Assembly: GCA_030015575.1 (NCBI GenBank)
Contig: JASDDO010000008.1
Location: 82,127,965-82,191,964 of the forward strand
Origin: Agapanthus africanus
Lineage: Eukaryota > Streptophyta > Magnoliopsida > Asparagales > Amaryllidaceae
DNA: 64,000 nucleotides
Direction of reading: 5' to 3'
Shown: piece by piece, positions 34,031 through 45,363 of the stretch
Numbering within the stretch: the stretch's first letter is position 1
Layout of the letters: the number at the start of each line of letters is the position of its first letter
Made by a program: the position numbers and the translations under genes
Notes under the pieces: generated by a model
Told to the model about the DNA's origin: nothing
What the model saw: only the letters and a program-made list of their open reading frames with translations
The model's database searches: none

Positions 34031-34770
34031 GTGAGGCCCAAGTAGTTAGCTTACTACCAGTTTGTAAAACCGTATTTTTTTCCTTTCTTTCTTTTCTTCC
34101 TTCTTGTTTTGTTTTTATTTTCATTTAAATGTGTGAATAATTTCCATACTTGTTAGGGCTAAGAAAAGTTGGTATGAGGGACAGAAAACTTCTTTGTGCT
34201 TCTCTTCGCCAAACATCCTAAAACGAACCTAGACCAAACAAACACAACCCCCTCACTTAGGCGCGCTATACGTGACATGTAGCCGCGACCTAAGTCGAGA
34301 AGTCCTTTGGCCGCACTATAACGTGACATGTAGTTGTGACCCAATTGGATATATAGTTGCAGGTGCTTGGCCTAGGGTTGGAAATAAGCGCACGTAGCGG
34401 AAGGACAAGGGACACTAGGAATGGATTTAGCGTTGGAAAGCTTGCTTAAACTTGCAAATCTCATTTCTATGTCCTCCTAATCCCCGCTACTTTCTATTAT
34501 CCCAATATCATTTTAAGAATGGCAAAAGAAAAACACAAGACTAATCCTAACTCTACTAACCAATCTTAACCCTAACAAATTTACTTGAACATAAATATGA
34601 ACACGTAGAATAGAATTGAATATAAAAATATACAATTTCATTGACTCATCTAAAGCAAGAACTCAAATATGAACCATCTCTGGACGACTCATACTCAACC
34701 GGCTAGCTACATGCGAAACCGTCTTGATTGCGGTAAGTAGAGAACAAAGTAGAACGCATATCATAACACA
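34031..34770. other. Unassigned DNA between elements E and C
   Basis: No coding potential and no match to the other elements is seen. It has a T/C-rich run at 34075-34125 and two diverged copies of a roughly 60-bp unit at 34262-34350 that share CGTGACATGTAG with GCGACC or GTGACC. The rest is AT-rich. It could be host spacer DNA or an unrecognised LTR remnant. Confidence 0.5.
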
Positions 34771-35630
34771 TATCGCGGCTTTTCTGCTTCAATCAGAGCT
34801 TCTGCAGGAGGAAGTGATCTCTTCAATACCGCCGTGGGGAGTTTTTGCGAACCGTTCTAAGCGGTTCAAAGCTATTTCCAGTTAGAACAGCATCATCAAT
34901 AGCCACTATAGGAGCTGGTGAGGTAAGTCGGGAAGGGGAACTGCCCCCAGCTTTTCTCACCCAGTGCCAATGATGACATCGAGCATGTTTTGCAATGGGA
35001 ACCGTCTCAGTATTTAAGGTGGCCTCATCATGCCCCCGGTGTTGCTTGGGGGATTTGCCTGGTGTCAACCTATGGAAGACTGACATCCTTGGTGGAGCCG
35101 GAGTAGAATCGGTTAGCCAGTTAAAGGCCGACCGTCTTGGTGGTGAAGCACTCTTGCTGTCTTCACGCAGGGCAGGAACGGGGAGAGCTAGCCGTTTAGG
35201 GGCAACCCCCTCAGGGATCATGGGCTTTTTTGCGGGGCCCGTCGAGCTTTCCTTTAGCCCGTTGAAGACTGAAACTTCAGAGTTTGACGGCCTGTCAGTG
35301 GGGGCCGCGCGATAGCTAGCCGATCAAAGACCGACTTTCGTAGAGGCATTGGAGCACCAAATCTCAGGGATGGGAACATGGTCCCAAAGAACAATCCAGT
35401 GGTCGCTTAATGGAAAATAAGGAGGCCGCATTGGGCCCGTAAGTAATCCCTCCGGATAGGATGGAGTGAGAGTTGCTGTTGCAGAAAGTGCAGTTGAAGG
35501 CTATTGAGTCTGCACAGAGACGAAACACCAAATTTTAGTATTTCGAATCCACGGACGTCCATAAACATAGCGAACCACGATTTTGTTCACGAAATACGAC
35601 ACATGAATTGTGGAGTGTAAAGAGGATGAG
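34771..35630 (-). pseudogene. gag 5' fragment of element C (A/B family)
   Basis: The minus strand parallels element B's gag N-terminus: the repeated SVF-x-x-L motifs (SVFNGL, SVFHRL), the ARCHHWHWVRKAG region and TGNSFEPLRTVRKNSP. It starts close to the PBS as in B and breaks off near 34771, so the rest of the element is missing. It has the longer G run where B has lost a base, which helps to show that B's frame is shifted there. Confidence 0.75.
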
Positions 35631-35648
35631 GTCCCACCGGGCATGCCA
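35631..35648 (-). other. Primer binding site of element C
   Basis: TGGCATGCCCGGTGGGAC on the minus strand. It differs from B's PBS by one transition (CATG for CACG). The matching tRNA was not identified. Confidence 0.75.
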
Positions 35649-35653
35649 GAATC

Positions 35654-36011
35654 TGTTTACCGCCGAAAATAGAGATGAACTGGGTTAGAACGTCTTGCTT
35701 GAATTTGGAGGCAGATACTATTTAGAACATATCCGTCCACCTCTCCGAAAATGCCAAGTTGATTTATGGCACCATATATCGGAAATTTGGATAGATGCGC
35801 CCGATGTAGCGTGACTTCATCAGATTCCCTCTCTTTGAGGGGTTTTTGATTGTGGGGACGCTTTTCCCTTCAAGTGCAAGCCCCTGCAGTTAATTACGCC
35901 ATCGCATTATGATAACAACTTTCACCTGCTCCAGTAGGTCGTTTCATGTCGTGTTATATATATTGTTTATTATGGTTGCCCATAGATTGTATATGGAGAC
36001 TAGTTTATGTC
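35654..36011 (-). repeat. 5' LTR remnant of element C, cut by element D
   Basis: It matches, inverted, the last 350 bp of B's LTR (39150-39498), including the CTGCAG region, the CCCCATAATC and ACCCCTCACC stretches and the TATACAATCC segment. It is diverged from B, so it is older. The homology stops exactly where element D's LTR begins at 36012. Confidence 0.75.
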
Positions 36012-36871
36012 TGTTGGGGTAAAAATTTACACCCGGTTGACCAAGTCAAAATCAAAGTCAACCCCAAGCCCAGATCCAGTGGGCCCATGTTAGTGTATAT
36101 GCCCTAGGGGCCATTATTGTATCATACTTGCATGTATATTACTTAATGGAAGCTTGGGATATTCACAGTTGTATATACAGTCTTGCTAAAAATGGTAGTA
36201 TGCTACTTGGTTTGTGTCTGCTTTAATATGTGCATATGTTTCTTGTAACGTATCACTTATACATATTAGTAGAGCCCATAGGATCTTTGCTTGATTACCA
36301 GCGTTGTGATGGCAGTCACACTAGTGGGGGCTGGGTAGTCCGTAAGCAACATCCTATACAGGTCCCTGGTCGTTGGATTATCGAGATAGGACATCGATAT
36401 TCCGGAGTAGACTAAGTGTGTACGCTTCTCATCCCAGTTGGGGAGATGGTCTGTCCCACAGCCATCAGTACGTCGTACTGGAGATAGTATACAGGTGCTC
36501 GTTAGGTTACGGGTACACCGGACAGGACTCACAGGGGAACTGTTGGTTGGTATTATACCCATCGTCAGTTAACAGTTCCCAGGTGACATGAGTACAGTAT
36601 AGTCCGCAGACTTGACACTGCTACTTCGCCTCGAGTGTGTCCCACTATTCTTAGATTGCTACCCTACCACGGCTCAAAGGAGTCGTGCAAACAGGTAGCA
36701 GTTGGGTGCAGTCCCGAGCACTTGGAGACAGTGGCGGTTAGATAGGATTCGTCTCTCCCAGTATTGGGAGTTGATATCGCGCTGTGTCAGAGAGCCATTA
36801 TGCAAAGTCCCTGGCCAAGGCAAGCGAGATTTACTGGAAGGTTCCAGTAGTTTCTCAGGGTGTAACGGGCT
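36012..36871 (+). mobile_element. 5' LTR of Ty1/copia element D, left piece
   Basis: It begins TGTTGGGGTAAAAATTTACA and is interrupted by element B. The right piece continues at 60403. The last five bases (GGGCT, 36867-36871) are the target-site copy of element B. Total LTR length without B is about 2.03 kb. Confidence 0.75.
36867..36871. other. Target-site duplication of element B, left copy
   Basis: GGGCT directly before the 5' LTR. It is identical to 60398-60402. Confidence 0.92.
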
Positions 36872-37232
36872 TGTTCCCCCCAATCAGAGCAAAGCACTGT
36901 TTGAATTTCAAAAATTCAAAAAAAATTGAAGCAGCGCTTCAAATTCCATACGCTGCGCGCAACGCGCCACGTGTCAAAAGCTGATACGGCAGCGCAGCGC
37001 ACAAGGCAGTGCGCCCAATCAGAGCAAAGCTCTATTTTAAGTAAAATTAAAGGAAGCAACGCTTCAGTTGCGCAAGCACTGCGCTGCGCGACACGTGTCA
37101 GCGCAGATGCGCTAGCGCGGTTGCGATGCGCTGTGCGCTGCGCGACACGTGTCACACGTTGTGGCATCTGCGCCAAACAGAATTAAAATTCTAAAGAAAT
37201 CTTTTCTGTTCTTGTTAAAACAAGAAGATTTT

Positions 37233-38220
37233 CTTCTGTAAAACAGAAGCCCTTGGATCAAAGATCCAACGGTGGGGAAAATTCCCTAAATCACTCAGAG
37301 AAAGATATTTTTAACAAATTTAACTAATTTATGGACACTATAAAAGAGACCCTAGACCTCAATTCAAAAGGGGAACATTTTCTAAAAAAAAGAGAGAGAA
37401 AGAGAACTCTGAAGAACTCCTCAAGAACAAAAAAGGTAAAGACCTTTAGAAAAAGAGAAAGTTCTCTTATGAACAGATCATAGATCTTTAATAAAAAACA
37501 AAATAAAAATAGTGCTTTGCATTTCTTATGAACCACTGGTTCTTTAAAACAGGAAAAAACAAAAATAAATAAAAAATAGTGCTTTGCACTTTTATGAACC
37601 TTTGGTTCTCGAAATAAAAAAAGAAAAACTTGTTTTTCTTTGATCTAAATTAGATCAAGGAAACGAATAAGTGCTTTGCACTTCTTTTATGAACCATTGG
37701 TTCTTGAAGATTCTTAAACCATAATGCCTTGCACTTGCAAAACTGCACTGTCGCGCTCTTGGGTTGGCGCAAGCCACCAGAGAGTGCCACGTGTCAGCAT
37801 CTGAACCAATTGCGCTATGCGCTTCTTGAAACAGAGCCTTGCTCTCTAAAACTGGCGCAATTCACCACAGCGCGCCACGTGTCAGCAGCGCAAGCGCAGC
37901 GCACTAGAACAGCGCTGTTGCGCTTGCGCTCGCCAGAGCATGAAACGTGTCATCACCATATGAGCTTGCGCTCATTACTTGGCGCAAAGCGCCAGAATGC
38001 ACTGCATTGCTTACAAAAGGGCCAAGCTCAATTAAAGAAGGTCTAACAGGCTTAATAAAATGCAATGCATTATTTTAAAAAGGGCAGAGCCCAAACCAAA
38101 GCAGATGTTCTGCATCATAAATAAAGAGACAGAGCCCAAATCAAAAAGGCCTAGCAGGCCAGAATAAAATGCGGTGCATTATTAAATATGGGCAAAGCCC
38201 TAGCATAGGCCTAATAGGCC
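37233..38220. repeat. Palindrome-tiled part of LTR B
   Basis: More than fifteen short palindromes lie in 1 kb, often with an AAA or TTT loop, including 37211-37224 (CTTGTT/AACAAG), 37669-37683 (AAGTGC) and 38208-38220 (GGCCTA). The same design with other arm sequences is seen in LTR A, where unrelated flanks share TTTAA centres. Confidence 0.75.
37339..37346 (+). promoter_or_regulatory. TATA box of LTR B
   Basis: TATAAAAG about 470 bp into the LTR. It is conserved at 58232-58239 in the 3' LTR. Transcription would start near 37370, giving a very long R-U5. Confidence 0.65.
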
Positions 38221-38434
38221 AAAGATCAAGAAAAATGTTGAATATTCTCAACGGGACTTAGCCCAATCATGGCCATAAATCCCCAAACTAAATTGACTGA
38301 GCAAGAATGCTCTCCTAAATCAATAAACGACTGGTTCAAGGGTACATCTCTGAACTCCTCTGATATATGTCGTTGTAATCATTCAACGTCGTCAGAGAGA
38401 TGACGGGTCCCGACGACCACACGCATCAATATCG

Positions 38435-38757
38435 GACCGAAACGTCCTTAGACTAATGTTGGACCGAAACGTCCTTAAACTAATGTCGGACCGAAACGTC
38501 CTTAAACTAATGTCGGACCGAAACGTCCTTAAACTAATATCGGACCACCACGTCCCTAAACTGGCGATGGACCGAAACGTCCTTAAACTAATATTGGACC
38601 GAAACGTCCTTAAACTAATGTCGGACCGAAACGTTCTTAAACTAATGTCGGACTGAAACGTCCTTAAACTAATATCAGACCACCACGTCCCTAAACTGGC
38701 GATGGACCGCAACGTCCCTAAACTACCTATGGACCACTACGTCCCTAAACTGGAACA
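38435..38757. repeat. 27-bp tandem array in 5' LTR B
   Basis: Twelve units are spaced at exactly 27 bp, with the core GGACCGAAACGTCCTTAAAC. Four units have the variant GGACCACCACGTCC or GGACCACTACGTCC. Because 27 is nine codons, both strands stay open as nine-residue repeats, which explains the false ORFs here. Confidence 0.95.
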
Positions 38758-39503
38758 ATAGAGCCTCCAAACGCTCTTTTGCCGGATCTAAACGGTCCCG
38801 TTTAAGTTGATCTTAGCCCCCAAACACGGCTAACGTATCCTTAAACATTCAAACGGAATATAAAACTCCAAATCAACCTTGGTTCAAGGGTACATCTCTG
38901 AACTCCTCTGACATATGCCGTTGTAATCCTTCAACGACGTTAGAGAGGTGACGAGTCCCGATGGCCAGATATTAAATGGATTATCACGTTAAGTTGATCT
39001 TAGTCTCAAACAGGACTATCGTATCCTTAACGAACGTTTAAGTTGATCTTAGCCGCAACGCGACTAATGCATCCTTAAACTAAAAACACCAAACCCAAAT
39101 CTAAGTAAATACGGATTTGGACTAATCCACGTCCTACGGGCGACGGCATTACTCAGTCTCCGTATACAATCCACGGGCAACCACAAACAAACAAACACCC
39201 ACGACACGAAGTGAAATTCTGGAGAAGGAGAAAGTTTTTACCGCGATGCGGTAGCGTAATTAACTGCAGGGGCTTGCGCCTGCAGGGAAGAGCGTCCCCA
39301 TAATCAAAAACCCCTCACCCTGAGGGGGAATCTGACGAAGTCTGCTACATCGGCCGCATCCGTCTAAACCTCCGATACACGGTGCCATAAATCAACTTGG
39401 CATATTCAGAGAGGTAGACGGGTAAAACCATATAGCATCTGCCCCGAATCTCAGGCTAGACGTCCTCAGCGTCGTCGTCCGTCCTAAGGAGGGGAACAGA
39501 TTC

Positions 39504-39522
39504 TGGCACGCCCGGTGGGACC
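39504..39522 (+). other. Primer binding site of element B
   Basis: TGGCACGCCCGGTGGGACC starts five bases after the LTR. The same site with one change exists in element C. I could not assign the tRNA. Confidence 0.75.
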
Positions 39523-39583
39523 TTTTCCTCTTTCCACTCCACACTTCGTGTGTCGTCCTCGCGAACCAATCGCGGTTTGTTAA

Positions 39584-42500
39584 ATGGTTGCCTTCGAATT
39601 TCAAGTTACTAAGATTTGGTCTTTTGCCTGGCGCAGAACTCAAGAATCAATGGCCTTTAACTGCACCAACTGCTCGAAATGCCACTGCAACGGACGCTCC
39701 ACCTCACCGGGAGGTGTAGCATATAGGCCCCAAGCGGCTTCCTTCCTCGCTCTGCCGGTAGACCAGGTGACCCAAGCCACCACTGGCCTGTTCTTCGGGA
39801 CCATGATCCCACCTATAAGCTTTTCTATGCCGATACCTGCACCGGAGGTGAACAAGAAGTCGGTCTTCGACTGACTCGCTGCCACGACGGCCCCTGTCAA
39901 CGGGTCGCCCACCACTGAGCCGACAGCCTTTGTCTTTGCGAGGCTGGATCAAAACTCTGAAGGGCCCGCTAAGAAGCCCAGGAACTCTAAAATGGCTGTC
40001 CCAAAGAGGGCAACGGCCGCTGCTCCGGAAGTCGTTAAGGCGGATTCCCCTGTCAAAGAGTCAGTCTTTTCAAGACTGGCGATTCCTGCTCCTGTCCCTG
40101 CTCGAGGATCCGTCTTCGACAGGTTGAATATCACCCCTCAAAAGACAACTTCAGTCTTTAAGAGGTTAACACCAGCGGCGCCTCATTCAGACAGGGGGAA
40201 AAAAGAAGCTATCTCAATCTCCGAGCCAGTCCCAACGGCTCGTCATGCTCGACGTCGCCATTGGCAACGAGTGAGAAAGGCAGGGGCAACTCCCCCTCAG
40301 GGCTAACTCCACCGGCTCCAGTGGTGGAAGTCAACGCTGCTGTTCCAACTGGGAACAGCTTTGAACTGCTGAGGAGGGTACGGAAGAACTCTCCAACCGC
40401 TACACTGAAAAGATCTCCTCCGCCTGCGGAGAGAGTTCCGGAAACAAAACAAGACCAGCCCCATCAACGGCTGTCCTCAAGAATTTGTAAAGTTTGGCGG
40501 AGGGTTCAAGACTCCGTGATCAACCCAGATCACTCTCGTCAACGAAAGAAGACGAAGGTGCAACAAGGAGAAGACCGTCCTATTGAACAGCAAGGGACAA
40601 CGATCGCTAGGGTGCCCACTGCAACGGCCCCCTCCACTTCAACGGCCCACAAAAGAAGAAGGCCGGAGAAAGCCCCCGCGCCGGCGACAAATATCAGAGG
40701 TGGTGAACCCAAACGCCCTAAGTCAGGGGGAATTGTTGTTCATACCGTCTACGTGGCATCTGGTAAAGAAGATAGCCGCATATCTACGGGTCATCGACCG
40801 CTCACCCGATCAGTGACCAAGGCACAGGAGCAACAGCAAAAGCTCCAAGAAATGATGAATGCTATGGTTGCACTTACCGGACCAAAAGAAAGCCTTGAAA
40901 CGTCCTCGGACGAACGTCAGGAGGAAGAAACCGACGCTGAATTCCTTCGTCGGATATTGGAGAAGAAGGACAAAGAGGCTGCTGAACAAGCAGCCAACAT
41001 ACAGCGTATGGGCCTCCTCTTCTTAGACATGATAGGGATGATGATACAACAAGATCCTCCGGCCGAAGAGCCCCCGATCGTCCTTGGAGACGATAGGGGA
41101 GAAACATCAAATCCTCCACCAGCTCTGTCAATGGCTAAGGAGGATACAATCTCCAAAGCTGATTTGGATGAGTACATTGCCCAACAAATACGGGTTCATC
41201 ATGCGACCGATGCGGCCGGCCAGGTCGTAAAAACGGGGCGGCCATATCCAAGTTGGTACGATCAAATCAAGTATCCACCTGGTTACACAATTCCCAAGTT
41301 CCATGTTTACAAGAGGACGGGAAATCCTCACCAGCATGTTGCCCAGTTCAGGGCCCTCTGCGGCAACACCGGCGGTGACGACAAGCTGTTGCTTCGCCAG
41401 TTTGTTGGAAGCTTATCAGATACGGCGTTCGAATGGTACTCTGAGCTCCCAAATGACTCTATTAAAACCTTCACGGAGATGGAGCTACTGTTTACTCAGC
41501 GTTTTGCAAGCGCCAGTGAACGTATCCCGATGACGGCACTGATTAACGCCAGGGTAAAGCCAGGCGAGAAGTGGGTTCAGTACGCTATACGATGGCGGAA
41601 CTTATGGTCGAAGTGCGAGCAGCGCATTGAAGAAGCTCCCGCGGTGGGTATGTTTGTGGGAACCCTTGATCCGCAAGCAACCATCTCGCAATTTATGATG
41701 TTTTTCAAGCCGACTACCTTCCAGGCTTTGATTGACAAGCTAGCGCAGATGGATCAGATGGGCCATAAACCCCCTCTTCCAAAGCCGGACTCCCGAAATG
41801 ACAAAGGGAAGGGAAAAGCGATCGTCGTCGCTAATGCTCAACAACAACCGAGCAATTCGAAGCCGGTTGTGCGTCAAAATAATATGCGCCCGTACGTAGA
41901 CCTTGAGGAGAGACTAAGGCGTCCTTACTCGTTTCTACGCGATAAAACGAGAAGGTTATTCGAGCTGGCATTACGCAACAAACTCATAAATCTGCCGGAT
42001 CCAAAACGTCCGTTGCAACCAAGTGACGTCAACGAGCCCAACTACTGTCCTTATCATCGAGTACTAGGCCATCCGATCGAAGATTGCTACGTTTTCAAGA
42101 ATTGGCTTGAAAACCAGTACCGACAGGGCAAGTTCGCGTTATCTGACAAATGGAAGGTGAATCCCCCGCAGCCCCACACCTCTAAGGGGACGAATACGCC
42201 GGGGGCAACATGCTCCGTCGTTGAAGAAGCTCCTTGGGAGGTTGTATTATCAGCCAAGACAAGGAGGATGCTAAGCGATCTTCAGACATGTCCAGCGATC
42301 AAGTGGAAGAACCCGTTGGAACCGCAGGTCATTGAAAAGATGTTGAAGCCACATCCAACTCCAAAGACCGATGGTGGTGGCTTAAGCACTCGCAACCAGT
42401 CGTCAAAATCTTCGAAAAAGAAGAAGAAGAAATCTAAGAAGCCCGTGAAGCCTGACGACAAGCGCACGGACTTACAAAAGCAAATTGACGCGCTGGATAA

Positions 42501-43650
42501 ATACAACCAAAAGGTACGGACTCCCATTTCGCTCCAAGAGTTCCTCAATCACGTCTTTCAAGAGGAAGATGAGGGAGAAAGTTCATCGGATGAATCCGAG
42601 GAATATATGGCGAGCTGTCATATGATTTCCCATTCGATCACGAACGATGAGGAGACTCCTTGCACCGAAAAGCTGGGGGCAGATCCTGAACCAAAAGTTC
42701 TGGGGCCATCAGATGAAGTAATTAACGCATTCCTTAATGAAGCACGGTTGAAAAGTAAAGCTGATCGGGAGCGCGAGGCGTTTATATTCGAAAAGGCCAA
42801 ACGCCAGCGCCTTGACGAAAGAATCGAGATGATCCCGCTGGAACAAAGTACCTCCGCTACCGACAAAAGCCAATTCAAGATGAGGAAAAAGTTTGCTAAG
42901 GCCATATCAATGGGCATGAGGCTACCGTCCTCCGAAGGAAAAATCACCGGTGAAGTGGAAACGCACCCGTCCTATTGCTTATATCATCAGAAGGTTTCGC
43001 ACCCCACTCAAGAGTGCAAAACTTTCGATAAGTGGTGGCAAGGATACGTTGCTCATCGACAACGTTTTAAACGGAAAAAGCGTAAAACTAGTCGAGAACA
43101 AAGAAATACGACCGAAGGGATTAAAAGAACTACCGGCAATTGTCGCATGGTTAACACTGGCGGGTCACAAGTACCTACATTCGGGAGCGATTCTGATGAA
43201 GAGCTGGAACTTGCCCCTCTCTTTAAAGAATCCATTTCGGGAAAAGAAGAAGAGCCGAAGGTTTGCGAAAATATTCGGCTGTGGAATCGGACGCTGCCTG
43301 AAAAGAACCTCGGACCCTCAAACAGAAAAGATAAAGGGAAAGAAAAGGTCTCCGAGGATATCACCCTGGATGACCAAGTGGTGGAAGAGCTAGCTGCCAA
43401 AGACCCGCCGAAGAGAAATAAGGTGGATTACAATGTCTTAGCGCATCTGAGGAAGCTACCCTCACAGCTCAGCATTCTTGACGCTCTTTTGCTATCAAAG
43501 GAGGCGAGAGATTCGTTAATTAAGGCACTCCAAGAGCCGGAACAATTCCAAGCATGCCTGGCCGAGGAAAAGATGAAGGATGAATTGGAGGAAGTGCACA
43601 CGGCCGATGTCACTTTCGGCGACGAGGACCTTCTCCTTGGGACGTGCTAG
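39584..43650 (+). pseudogene. gag of element B
   Basis: It likely starts at ATG 39584 (or 39650), about 60 bp after the PBS. The N-terminal part has a cysteine cluster (NCTNCSKCHCNG) and five SVF-x-R-L-like motifs between 39860 and 40165. TGA at 39872-39874 and a one-base loss near 40285 (compare element C) break it. From 40261 it is open for 1,129 codons. The capsid core begins YPSWYDQIKYPPGYTIPKF (41243) with LSDTAFEWYSELP and FTEMELLFTQRF. It then has a C-x2-H-x4-H-x4-C zinc-like motif at 42044 (CPYHRVLGHPIEDC), a lysine-rich run at 42415, and a second such motif at 42976 (CLYHQKVSHPTQEC). The open frame ends at TAG 43648-43650, after which the same frame continues into the protease. Confidence 0.8.
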
Positions 43651-45363
43651 CATAATCGCCCCCTTTATGTCTCAGGATACTGCCACGATATAAAGATAGG
43701 CAAAATCCTGATCGACAATGGATCCTCAGTTAACCTCCTCAATGTTCGGGTGTTAAAAGAAATCTGCATGAGCATCCAGCACCTTGCTCGTGACAAGATC
43801 ACCATCTCCGGGTTTGACTCCCAGTCATCAAGAACTCTTGGGTCTGTGATACTGACGCTACGTTTCGGGCTACTCGTCATGGACATTAAGTTTCACGTCA
43901 TAGACGCCAAGACATGCTACAACGCTTTGCTCGGCCGACCATGGTTACACGAGTACAACATCATCCCTTCTACACAACATCAGTGTATGAAGTATTTTAA
44001 GGATGGCTTCGAGTATACCGTGACGGGAGAACTGAACCCGTTCTCTGTGAACGAGGTCCGCAAATATGAAGATGCCAAATACTTCTTACCGGATTTTGAA
44101 GATACAGAGAGGTGTCACAAGCCGGAGAACAAAGCTAACGCCACCATCCCTGTCTTCGGCAGTGATACTGAGGAGGAAGAGGAGATAATTTATTCGGGTC
44201 TGCCCCAAAACAACAAGCCGGGACCATCGGCTCCTACATTGATCTTTGGCAGCGACTCGGAAGATGAAGTCCATGCTGTATTCTCTGCTCGACCTTCAAT
44301 ACAAACGTCCGCTGACGAAGAGCAAAATCTACAAGTCGCCATGGTGCCGCCTAAACATCATAAAGAACTGGATGCACTTAATATCTACAGTGTAGAAGAG
44401 CTGCGGACATTCTATATCCCTCCCACGCGAGAAGGCGAAAAGGCAATTCTATTCTACCGCTCTGAAGAAACCAAGGTGGAGAAAGAAATATGGCATGGCG
44501 CGGATCCTACGCTCGACAGGCTTCAGCCTATCCGTCTTCCCAGATATTATACAGAGGGTTTGAAAAAGCTGCTGAAACGCCAAGGAATATCCTTCAAGCA
44601 AACCGTTCGAAAAGCCAAGTTCTATGACAAAGTCTGGAACGTCCCTGGGACTCAACGCAAACTGCCTAACTGGAGAATGGAAACAAAAGGGCTTGGATAC
44701 ATCCGGTCAAAGAAACGAGAGCTACTAAACAGCTGTTACGTCATGTATGACTTCGATGAAGAAGCGGATGCTCAATGGGAGGACGCTAATCCTAAGCCAG
44801 TGAAAGTTCCAGATGCAAAGGAGCCCAGTCCGTCGTTCGAAGAGCAAATGGACAAGCTTATAAGGGAAGCGGGTCAAAAAGTCCGGGACGATCATAACCG
44901 CGAAATGGTCATCTACGAGAAAGCCAAGACGCAACGCCTTCTCCAACAGGTCGTGAAAGATGAAAATACCGCTCCTCGTCAACCTGTTATAAAGAAGGCT
45001 CGACGCAAAAACCGAAATAAGTCGAAAAGCCAAAAAGGCACTCAACAACAACAAAGTAGGGCTAAGAAGCCACGCAAACGGGAGTCGAGCATTATTGATC
45101 TATCTCTCATGAAGAAAATGGGTCGAGCGTACTCGTTTCCTCGGGACAAGACGAAGAAGATACTTGATCTTGCTCTAAAACATCAAATGCTTACATTGCC
45201 GGAGTCTAAACACCCCGAACAAGCGGGCGAAGTATCACACCCGGACTATTGCTCTTACCATCGAGTAATAGGGCATCCTCTTGAAGATTGCTTCACCTTC
45301 AAGAATTGGGTCGAAGATCAGTATCAGCTTGGCAAGTTAGCTCTGTCCGACAACTGGAGGTAG
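43651..45363 (+). pseudogene. Protease and second gag-like module of element B
   Basis: It continues in gag's frame after a single TAG. The protease active site is ILIDNGSSVNLLN (43714, Asp-Asn-Gly in place of the usual Asp-Ser/Thr-Gly), followed by CYNALLGRPWLHEYN. A long acidic and basic linker follows. A module from 45112 repeats the gag module: YSFPRDKTKK, then CSYHRVIGHPLEDC and FKNWVEDQY. The frame ends at TAG 45361-45363. By comparison with the first module (around 42150) a single base is missing there, and pol continues in another frame. Confidence 0.8.

Larger units (their letters stand above)
36872..39498 (+). repeat. 5' LTR of element B
   Basis: It has U3 with CACGTGTCA boxes, a TATA box at 37339, then a long R-U5. 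Most of the LTR is tiled with palindromes whose loop is AAA or TTT: 37233-37249 (arm CTTCTGT), 37253-37269 (TTGGATC), 37578-37590 (AGTGC), 37640-37658 (TTGATCTAA), 37980-37994 (TGGCGC) and 38190-38200 (GGGC). A 27-bp array follows at 38435-38757, then three related TTTAAGTTGATCTTAG units at 38810-39105, and a CTGCAGG hairpin at 39264-39285. Confidence 0.92.

Noticed and set aside
36230..36562. Short ORFs in the LTR of D
   Set aside because: There are no motifs, both strands are open at random, and they lie inside a recognised LTR.
38392..38712. Nine-residue repeat proteins on both strands of the LTR array, also at 59291-59660
   Set aside because: The 27-bp period keeps frames open automatically. 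There is no promoter or other coding signal for these frames.
38435..38757. CRISPR-like array of short repeats
   Set aside because: There are no unique spacers. The units are contiguous, and the setting is a plant LTR.
45288..45363. Programmed frameshift between protease and RT in B
   Set aside because: There is no slippery heptamer, and comparison with the first zinc module indicates a simple one-base loss.
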